In this document: positions 21,590 to 30,996 of the stretch, in pieces | Numbering within the stretch: position 1 is the stretch's first letter | Layout: every line of letters starts with the position of its first letter | Assembly (NCBI GenBank): GCA_010645155.1 | Contig: CM021316.1 | Location: forward strand, 10,291,368-10,355,367 | Source of the DNA: Tigriopus japonicus | Taxonomy: Eukaryota > Arthropoda > Copepoda > Harpacticoida > Harpacticidae | Length of the DNA stretch: 64,000 nucleotides | Reading direction: 5' to 3' | Notes under the pieces: model-generated | What the model was told of the DNA's origin: nothing | What the model saw: the letters and a program-made list of their open reading frames with translations, nothing else | Database searches by the model: none | Program-made: the position numbers and the translations under genes

Positions 21590-23722
21590 ATGGGCTCAAA
21601 AGAGAAGGAGTGTGCCAGTGATAAAAGTACGAGGTTTGGTGATTTCCCCGAAAATGGTTTCCTACCTTTGGACAACTGCAAAGTGTTGCAAACCGAGGCT
21701 CTATTGCCAAATGAATTCAAAGATTTGGAACTGAACCTTGGCAGACCTCAACGTTATTGGGTGGTGACTCTTGCAATTCTGTTGTATGGCATGATTTTCA
21801 ATGGCACCATTAATGGTTTTACAAGCCCAGCATTGGTTCTAATGCAAAGCAACAAATCTGCAGATGATTTGGTCTTAAATGATCAAGAACTATCCTGGGT
21901 GTCTAGTTTAGCTGGTTTGGGCTATCCCGTGGGTACAATTCTCTCTGGCATTCTGATGAGGTACCTGGGCCGCAAATGGGCCACCTTAATCCTGCATTGT
22001 TCTACCTACATTTCGGGATTTGGGCTCATCTACCTTGCTCCAAATGCTAACTGGATTTTTCTAGGGCGTTTTGTGTGTGGAATTTGTCAGGTAAACGTAT
22101 TTTTGTTTGGCCAAGAGACATTTCAAGCTTCTCATCACATACTTTTTTGTCTTGTAGGGCAGTTGTAACTGTATAATCATTGTCTACACATTGGAAATGT
22201 GCATCAACCAAAAACAAAGAGCCGTAGTTGGAGTACTCTTAGCTGTAATGGGCTACAGTGGAACCTTGCTCATCAATGTTTTGGGAGTGTTTCTCACTTG
22301 GCGACAACTGGCCTTCACTTCATTGGTCATGGCTGCACCATTTGTGGTAGGACTCATTGCTTGGGTCCCTGAAGCCCCTCAGTACCATTTGTCAAAGGGC
22401 CAATCTTCTCAGGCCCTTAATGTCTATATCCAACTATTTGGAATCCATTTCCATCCTTCAGTTCAATATTTTCTGAACCAAGTAAGATTTACAAAGCTTT
22501 TGACACGGAACTTTAACCAAGAAGGTCACGTGCAACCCATCGGGCTTTTTCTCTTTCATTCCTGTCCAGGGTTCTCAGGTGTCTGATGATGTGGAGAGCG
22601 AATCATTCCAAGGAACTCACAAATGCAAATCGGCGCTCAAATTACTCCAAGCTTTGATTTTTATGCTTTTCTATCAATTTGCCGGATACAATGTCATTTG
22701 TTTCTATGCGGCTTCAATTCTCCAATCAGACGCCAAGTACATCAATTTTCAGTCCAACAAGTAAGAGATGCATGCATCGTCCTCTTTTAGCCCAACAAAT
22801 GAGCTCTCAACGGGAGAGTGAATTTCTGAATCGTTTTTGTTTTTCCTTGTTGAAGCGTTCTTCAGGCCTCAAACCGGGATCCAATCGTTACTTCTTTATT
22901 TTGATTAATTTGAGCCGTTTCACTCACACCTTTCTTAGATCTTTTTGGCACTCACTGGACTCAGCCTTAGTAGCAGCAGCCTTTGTGGCTTTGGCCGGAC
23001 TCCTGGGCGTGGTTTTTGGTGTGTACTTGGTTCAACATTTTCAACGCAAGAACTTGCTGATCGTGTCAGCTTTAGGCACCTCTTTGGCCTTCTTCGCACT
23101 GGGAGTCCTCTTTGAAGCCAAAAAAGGTGAGCACTGACTCCGGGGCCCCAACGATGATTATTGGTTAGTCAGTGGGGCTTATCAAAAGTGAGCCACGGAT
23201 CAGTTTCATCACCGAATATCGAAATCATTCCACCCCTCCCCCCTCTCCTGGTGCATGATTTGAGATCAAGGTCGCTAAGTTATTTTTGATTACAGGGAGT
23301 GCATTCACTCACGTGGGATTGGATCTCTGGCTTCCAACTACGCTCCTGGTGATTCATATTCTGATCTTCAGCTTCGGTTATGGATCTATTGGGTTTCCTA
23401 TGTTGGCCGAAATGTTGCCGCCACCTATGAGGTACTACTTTGTACTTAAAAGGCTTACATGTGTTGCCATGTACAAATTAATGGCAGCTAGGCCCATCTG
23501 ATAAAACTTGCCATCATCGTGAATTCACAAGTGAATCACCATCTTTTCAGACCCATCGGCATGTCTTTTCTGACGACAATGGGCGGTATCTTCACTTTTG
23601 CCAATGCCAAGTCCTTCAGCGATCTGAGTGGTGTTTGGGGACAAGGTATTACCTTTATCGTTTACGGAGCTATCAACCTTCTTGGTGCCATCTACATACG
23701 AGCGTGTGTGCCCAAATTGTAG
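21590..23722 (+). CDS. MFS sugar transporter, facilitated trehalose transporter (Tret1)-like
   Basis: Six exons, 21590-22090, 22158-22481, 22570-22760, 22939-23126, 23296-23431 and 23551-23722, join in frame to give 503 aa, the usual length for SLC2/Tret1 proteins. These 12-helix carriers move trehalose or hexoses across the plasma membrane. Visible signatures are RYLGRKWA after the second helix (the GRK loop), GRFVCGICQGS, VPEAPQYHLSKGQ in place of the PES-R loop, QFAGYNVICFYAASI in the seventh helix, GYGSIGFPMLAEMLPPPMR near the tenth helix, and a short C-terminus. The start at 21590 has a purine at -3 and G at +4. An AG lies only one base before the ATG. The substrate is inferred from family resemblance only. 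Confidence 0.92.
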
Positions 23723-23865
23723 GCTGTGATAAAAAAAGAAACAATTCGTCCTTCCGATCATCACCTTTTGTCAAAAAAATCAATTGCTCTTATTAGTTGG
23801 CAGTGCGTACTCTTGAATTCCTTTTCTAATTATACAGTAAAGTCCTCGACATGTACAAAAACATG

Positions 23866-23871
23866 AATAAA
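23866..23871 (+). terminator. poly(A) signal AATAAA, sugar transporter
   Basis: AATAAA occurs 143 bases after the transporter stop codon, at a normal distance for a 3' UTR end. Confidence 0.6.
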
Positions 23872-24592
23872 TGAGCCCCTTTGTGGATCAATTTAAATCC
23901 CAAATCTTCTACTTTGGACGAAAATGACCGACTACTGGAACCAATGTTCGAGTCCACCGAAAGTAACAAGAAACAAAAGACGATTAGTCTACGTTAGAAC
24001 AAACGGTCTTTTAGCCATGGATTACAAACGAAGGCACAAGAGCACATTTCTCCAATCCATGGACGCACACGCCTGAGTGGTTCCGATTCTGGCCAAGCCA
24101 AAGCTTCGAGGATTCATTTTCGAAATGTTAAAAGAGGAAATGGGAACAACTCAATTGGATTGAGGTCTTTGAAAATGACAAAATGATGGGTTAATGGCCT
24201 ATTATTTCCACGTGCGTATAATTTTGGGAACGTCAATCTTATAGGGCATATGCATTACCGCTTACCTCACAGTTCAGAGGGATATGATTAGTAGATTGCT
24301 GAGAAGCAGGCCACCCTTTAGTCTCATCTCAATTGAGGTCATTTTAGTAATCAGTCAAACCAGTTGTTGGAGGGTGAAACGAACAAGTTTTTGTATTTGA
24401 TTCAAACCTTATCCCATGACAACTCTTTGATGTCCAACTCCTAGAGGAATGGTTAAGAATGTCTTGCGATAGCCAGAGTCACCAATTTTGGTTAAAATCA
24501 GTCCCAAAAAAAGTAGTATGCTTATAATTGTTTTAAGAATGAATGTAATAAAATTGGATTTATTAGTTATGTTACTAACCCTCTTCTCAGTA

Positions 24593-24713
24593 ATTGCAAT
24601 GAAAACTGACCTTTTCCTTTGCGACCCATCATCTTAGAATAGCTGATAAACTAAATACATACTGTTACAACTGTAATAAATCCTGTCTACTTCTTTTCTT
24701 CCTTTGATTTTGC
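24593..24713. repeat. dispersed repeat A, copy 1
   Basis: Shares an alignable block of roughly 120 bases with 55475-55615: both have ACTGACCTTTTCC, CCCATCATCT, AGCTG(A/G)(T/C)AAACTAAAT, TGTTAC and TAATAAATCCT followed by CTTCTTTTCTT. The copies have diverged by substitutions and small indels. Nature unknown, probably an old transposon fragment. Confidence 0.6.
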
Positions 24714-25260
24714 CATCCTATTTCGAGATTATTCTGAAGAGAACAAGCAATTTCCCCAGAACTTTTTTGAAAATCTACCAATTTTGTAATTTTGGACGAA
24801 AATTGAAGCTTTTGTAAATATCGTGTAATTTATAATTTGCAAATATCTGATGGTCCCGAAGATAATCTAAATATTTTTTGTTGCAACTCAAATAAATGTG
24901 AAAGGTCCCAAACGAGGGGAAACGTTTGTATAGAACTCTCCACATGAGTTGTTTTTATCACATACTGTACGATAATAAAATTACCGACAGTGATTTTGTA
25001 TCAAATGACAGCATTGTAATGTGCTATGGTATAAATAATGGATTGGAGGCATTTTCTGAAAATTCACACGAAGACGAGATTTTGTGTTCATAAAACCTTT
25101 TATGATAATCTTGAAAACTGTATTTCAAAGATGCCACGTGCTTGCAGTATTTCCAAATAAAAAGATTTAAGGTTTTGGATCAAAATGTTCCTCCCTATGA
25201 AAATTGTAGTGTTTTAATAAACAATTCATAATTCATAGTCATCATAACCGGGATTTTTTT

Positions 25261-25370
25261 TTTTGCTGTGGAGTAGAAATCCCAGACGTTTCACAACGAT
25301 GAGTCAGCTGATTGTTACGTCAGCTGACCTTAGTCCTTGAAACGTCTGGGATTTCTGCTCCACAGCAAAA
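25261..25370. mobile_element. foldback / MITE-like hairpin element
   Basis: Arms of 33 bases (25261-25293 and 25338-25370) are inverted copies with a single mismatch, starting TTTTGCTGTGGAG. The 44-base centre contains two further inverted GTCAGCTGA motifs. No protein frame inside. Clear target-site duplication was not seen because both flanks are A/T runs. Confidence 0.75.
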
Positions 25371-26279
25371 TAAAATAAAAAAAAGCAGAGCTATAATGAT
25401 CATATTTTTTACGCTAAAAATCAATGATCAAATCTGTTTTTGACACAAAAAATGGAAAAAAATAATTCAAATATCTAATAAAACCACCATTAGGGTTCGA
25501 AAATGTTCAGGATATTTTTCCCACAATAGTTAAAAGGAAAATGTTTATAAAAGAAAATCACGTGCCTGAATCAGTTTAGCTTGCAAGGGACTAGGAAAAT
25601 ACACTAATGAAATGTTTATAAACCAGTTAATGGAAAACTTTACATGAACGTGACTCCTTTTGTGGCCAAAAACTGTAGGTACTTGCAAAAAAAATTGCAA
25701 TACTTTCTTCTCGCAATGGTATTCAACTATTCTGTTAATGATTTTTCGTTTATCGAGAAATTTCTTGGCATTTCCAAATACTCACCAAGTGATTTGCGGA
25801 AATATCGGCGCACAAGCTTGCTTTGGTTTTGGGTTTGATTGGATATATCCTATTTTGAAACACTCTGAGATCAAAAGTTCTTGGTGAAAGATCCAAAATT
25901 ATTGACCGCACCAATGCACCATGCAAGTGGAAGTAAAGAGAAAACAAACTGATTGGAACGTTTCAGGAAGGAATGGTTTTCTTTTGGACCACACCATAAA
26001 CCTTCATGGCTCAATAATGAATTAGGATGAACTAGATGGATACATGTCGACTTTCACATTGACTGTCGAAAATGGTGATTATACTTACTATTGGCATTGA
26101 TATGTATGTATTAGCTAGCCACCATGCCTTTGCGGAGGGACAACCAAGCGAAGGGGGTTGGTTGGGGGTGAATGGAAAAAGGAGGGGAACTAACTTGGTC
26201 GGTCCCTTTTGGTTGCCACGAGAAGGTTGAGAACGCCATGTACAACAACAGCTAGAGCAGCGCTGACAGCACATGTATC

Positions 26280-26634
26280 TCATTCGTTGGCATAGTCCGT
26301 CACACGTTCACAATGGCATTCAGCCAAGGCTAGCTCCGAAATGTCGAGGTTAGGCGGCGGTTGAAAGTATGGAACAAGGGTTTGATCATGTATGATTGGA
26401 GAATGGCGAGGTTCATAAGCGACACAGTTTTCCGATAAATGAACATGCGTCCGACGTGCACTCTTTTCCCAATCCCAAATGGACCCATTTGTGGCGTCCC
26501 AGGACTGTGTCTTCATCGGTGGGGGATTCGAGGGTGTACTTTTGAGGATCAAATGCAACCCCGTTTAAAGCGTTGGTTCCAAGTGCGCTCTTCGTTTCGT
26601 CGGAGAATGTGATTTCTCGCTTTGATATTAGATT
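26280..26634 (-). CDS. possible exon with two overlapping open frames
   Basis: After an acceptor-like GCATTAG the minus strand from 26634 is open for 73 codons to a TGA at 26413. It reads NLISKREITFSDETKSALG and later FDPQKYTLESPTDEDTVLG. A second frame from about 26558 to 26280 is also open and coding-like (SENCVAYEPRHSPIIHDQT; ends VTDYANE). One may be real and the other chance, or a single-base indel may have broken one ancestral frame. No family recognised and no connected exons found. Confidence 0.33.
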
Positions 26635-29416
26635 CTAATGCGAAGCAGAACAAACCTAATGGAAGTTTCCAATGAACAACTTTCCAGGAACTGATCATTT
26701 CTGTACGTAGAGGTTGCATATTGTTCAGTTTAAAAGAAACAAAGAAGGAATAATTTGTCAACACGTTCCTTAGCCGAATGGTTTGTTTGCTCAATTACTC
26801 CCCCTGAAAGTAGATTCATACTGGCACATGACAATCTAATGGAAGTAATTTAAAAAAAGAAATTTGATGCGTTTAAAACTAAAAATGAAAAATTCTAGCA
26901 TAGAAAAGGTAACGCATTTTCATTTTGAAGGCATCTCGTGGATCTGATCTTGTTTTTTTATATCTTATCCTACGAGTTCCTTCTCCGTTAGACAGAAACT
27001 TAAAATGGAGGATGATGAAAAACTTGAATGGCTTAAAATGCAATGTATAAAAATTATAATGCAAACAAAGGCACAGGATGCACATGAAAGTGTTTAGCAG
27101 CAAATTCCTAGACCCATTCCACACGTTATCTAATTTGATAGGCTCCTTGATTGTGCATAATAAATTAGAGTAGAGGAGAGAGTCATACATAAATATAAGT
27201 GTTTTTTTTTCACTTATAATTCCGTAGCCAAGCTCAAAATTTAAAAAAGGGCATTAAATTTGCTTCAAAATGACATTTTGTGCGTAAACATTATGGCGAG
27301 GTGGGAACCCATTGAACTGAAGATGCAAAGATATCTATTTTAGAAACCTTGTCACGTCCGATTTCGTAAAAGAAAAAAGCTCTTTTAAGCAAACAAATTG
27401 CATTGAAAATATCGGGATTACTAGAGCTTAATTTTGCTTTTAATCAGAAGAGGGCTTGAACTGAGATACATTAGTGAATGCTGCATAGTTCTGAATTAAG
27501 ATAATGTTTGGCTAACAACATGACTGTATTTTGTCCGACTCTGACCAAAATGAGTTAATAAAGAAGAACAATTTACACCAGCACCTAAGCTTATGAGAAT
27601 TTAAACCATGGTCAGCCAATTTTTCATCATTCATTTTACGGTTCTTTTTCAATGGCACAATAAACGGCACGTCGTGTCGTTTCACCATGTTCAAATTCTT
27701 GGTGTGGGCTATGTTTACAAATGCAAATCAATCTCATCTTTGTCTTCTACAATTTCAATGAGCCCTTATTACGCCAAAGACGGCTTTGTCTCCAAGTCAA
27801 GAAGCTCTTTGTTGACAAGATCCTCAAGATCAAAAAGTCCTTGTGTACATACACTCACTCACTCACTCACTACTCGTTTCTAGGTTTTCTTGCTGGAACC
27901 AACTCCATGCTAATTATTCATGAAAGCAGTAAGCCATCCATTCCTTTACGTAGAAAGAAAATAATTGTTTTTGCCCAAATTATACTCCACTTTGAGATTG
28001 ATCTCTATGTATATTTTTTTAACAATAGATTTTCTTAATGCGCCATTCCAGTTGGATGGTTTGAAAAGAGTTGACTAAGCGCAGAAAAAAAATCCGGCAA
28101 CAAGTAACCCAAAACTAAACCAATATTGGTCCACCGAGAACAAAAGACATTTGCCAAAGCCTCTCGGTCTCTTTTCTCGAGTGAGCATTACCCAAGAAAC
28201 GGACACGAGGGCTGATAAAGCTCGCCTCTATTTAAGTACTAGGTCCTCTTTAATCCAAGAAGATCGGATGAGACACGAGTCAAAACTGAAAGGGGGAAGA
28301 ACGGAGGCCCCGCAAAAATCGGACGGGGGAATCGCGGAAAGGCCCTCCACGAAGGCCCCCCATTCATACAGAGGACCCTGGAAGAGAGATAACTGGAAAG
28401 TGAGCCTGCCAGCCAAGTTACCGGGAAGCCTTGAGAAGGACGACAGAGAGGTAGTATTGTAGGTGTCCGCCAAAATGTCTCCTCGATCGCCAAAGCTCGG
28501 AGACGAGCAAGCAGGAGAGTTTCCAACTGTGAGAAGAGAGAGCGAGCCGGGGCCAATTTCATCATCATCTCCAACGCCAAGTCCATCATTGTTTTCTTCT
28601 TCGCTTCTTCTTCCACATCATCATCGTCACTCGTCGCCAAAGAGCTTTAGGGAACGGCTTCCAGTTTTTTGCTCATATTCATGAATCCGTCCTTCAAGTC
28701 AGTGATCCAAATTGAACGATCCAAGTGTTAAGAAGCCTGCCTCGATCGTTGAATGTGTCAGTCAATATCAGGGTTGACATTCGGCGAAAAAAGAGGATTC
28801 ATAATAGTGGACATGTTCTACACTCATACCGAGCATACGGATGGCAAGATTATTCTGATGTCCCTCAATTTAAAGTGACGAGGATCGCCTTATCAGTAAG
28901 AGCAATGATTCGATTACCGCCCAACCTTCTGGAAGCAAACAGGATTCAAGCTTCCTGTGTAACGGAAAGAGTGCCTAAGCAATAAAAGTGGCTTGATATC
29001 CTCACTATTGGGTTTCCAAAATGAGCCTAGTGAGCAATAACTAATATGTCGGGCGGATCTACGCGAATCTAGTGGAACCTGATCCTGCATAAGTCCTCCT
29101 CTGGCCTGAATATTACACTTTTACCGCAAAATTAGAGCTCCCTGCTACTTGTGACCCCCGTCATACCAACAACTTCACCACGGAATTGAGTACATGTCTC
29201 CAGTGAAAAAGAGTTCATCAGTTGTTACTGGTGGACGAGACAAATTTTGTGCCCCATTCATCAATCTTCGCCGGGCTCACTTCGTTTCTCCGTCTGTGTG
29301 AGTGCTCTACTATTATTACTATTATTATTTTTCTCATAACGAGGGGAGGCCAGTGATCTGTTTCGGAACTTCCGGTGATAAGTTGAGGACGTGTCCCAAA
29401 ATATTTCCCTCTCAGT
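26635..29416. other. gene-poor spacer
   Basis: No supported gene. It includes a short CACT tetranucleotide tract at 27851-27871 and a more GC-rich stretch at 28230-28680 whose overlapping open frames on both strands are low in complexity and unrecognised. The end of the region is the likely promoter and 5' UTR of the gene at 29417. Confidence 0.5.
27851..27871. repeat. (CACT)n microsatellite
   Basis: About five CACT units in tandem. Confidence 0.85.
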
Positions 29417-30508
29417 ATGTCTGAGGAACGATTATCATTGACGGGTGTCAGTGACAATCATGAGACTGTCACCAAAGAAAAGCCATCGCTCTCCGAGTCC
29501 GATGTCAATATGAATTCCAGTCCAGGCATGGCCAGTTTAGCCGAGTCATGGGCATTCCTGGATCAAGAGTTGGACAAATTTCAGAAGATTTGTGCTGAGT
29601 TGGAAAGAGGTAAGTGGGATCGTAGCAGTCAATTTTCTTGATTGTCCAAGGGGCTAGCTAGCTGGCTGGCTAAAAAGCGTCGAGTTTCCCCCGACATGTG
29701 TGTAGTAGTAGTAGTAGGTAAGTCTTTTAGCTCGGTAAGGAATTGCTATGATCGTCAATCCAGCCAGACGAAGTAAACATTTCGTTCAGATTCGTTCTCC
29801 AGACCTCAATCAAACCTGACACAATTTTGGAGTTAAAAGCAAAAATAAGAAAGTGAGAAAAATGTCATGGATACAAGGTTTTCGAGCATAGCCAATCTTT
29901 TGAGGGCCAATTACCCTTTTGAATATGACACCAAGGACCGATCCATTTTCGAACAACTGTTAAAAAATAGTCCAAGTTGATAGACAGTTTATACACGAGC
30001 AAGATTTGGGGGTCGATAGCTCAAGCCTTTGTTGCAGCAATTGTCATTATAAAACTTTGCCAAAAAATTGCTCGCTTGAATCCCCTAGGTACTAACAAAA
30101 AAACAAAAAACGTGTTTACATTGTCGAAAACCGGAATATATAGAAATAAATTGGATATCGCGTATGACCTTCACCTTCCCTTGGATAGGAGGCCATGATA
30201 TTGCTTTGAAGAACTGCACCCTTCTCGGACTAATATCGTCATTTGCGTTTCGATTCATTTCAGAAATCACCACTGTCGATGAAGTAGACGAATCGGATTC
30301 CTCCCAATCAATCAACGGCCATTCGTCTGAGTCTCCAATTGCCTCTAACTCTATATTGGCCAAGAAAGGTCCTCCTCCACCCACACCACCAAAGCCTCCT
30401 TCATTGGGTGCCAAGCCCAAACCTCCTTTGGCGCCCAAGCCGAAATTGATCATTTCCAGTCACCCTGACAGTGCACCAACTAGTCCAGCCATTCAAACGA
30501 ACTTGTAA
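29417..30508 (+). CDS. small proline-rich protein, hypothetical
   Basis: Exons 29417-29609 and 30264-30508 (GTAAGT donor, TTTCAG acceptor, phase 1) encode 145 aa. Residues 1-40 are Ser/Thr/Glu-rich. About 42-64 (SWAFLDQELDKFQKICAELE) would form a short amphipathic helix. The second exon is acidic and then strongly proline-rich (KKGPPPPTPPKPPSLG, KPPLAPKPK), the kind of sequence bound by SH3, WW or EVH1 domains. This suggests a small cytoskeletal or signalling adaptor (inference). A 3' splice-like CCCTCTCAG ends one base before the ATG, so the leader is spliced or trans-spliced. No orthologue recognised. Confidence 0.75.
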
Positions 30509-30996
30509 ACCTCACGCACACATTCAGATTCGGTCATATCATGTAATACATAGTCTTGAAGAACTAATATAGACGTTCAAAGTTGATAAAAATACAACCA
30601 CTACATTAAATGGTTGAATATTCAAAACTACTACGTAGTAGACCACTTCAGACGCTCGTGCATAATTCTTTGTAGATGACATGATAACGACGTGAATATG
30701 TGTATTGAGGGATAATGATTCCCTTTTGGGTGATCGTTGGCAAACCATCCAATACAAGACAGCCAAATGATCTACATGGCTAAGACAAACAACACCTCGT
30801 CCCCCTTCTTGAGGGATCATCAGGGAAAACAAGCCTGTCATTCTTAAGAAAACAACATGTTCCTTTCTCTGTCATATAGTATTATGCAGGGCGAGGGTGT
30901 ACAAAACTAATCATGGTAATGGTCATGCGAATGCCCAACTCTGAGTTGGGCACTGCTTCGTGTCTGAAATCCGGTCAAGTTGTCTGAGAACGCCTG
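30509..30996. other. convergent intergenic spacer
   Basis: Between the 3' ends of the proline-rich gene (+) and PHYH (-). No signal recognised beyond likely 3' UTRs. Confidence 0.5.

Larger units (their letters stand above)
23723..26412. other. AT-rich spacer with repeats
   Basis: Apart from the poly(A) signal, a dispersed-repeat copy at 24593-24713 and a foldback element at 25261-25370, I see nothing that reads as a gene except part of the doubtful minus-strand frame that reaches down to 26280. Confidence 0.5.

Noticed and set aside
28151..28684. Frames in the GC-richer stretch before the proline-rich gene
   Set aside because: Low-complexity Ser/Pro or Asp/Glu runs on both strands, with no splice joins; more likely promoter or UTR.
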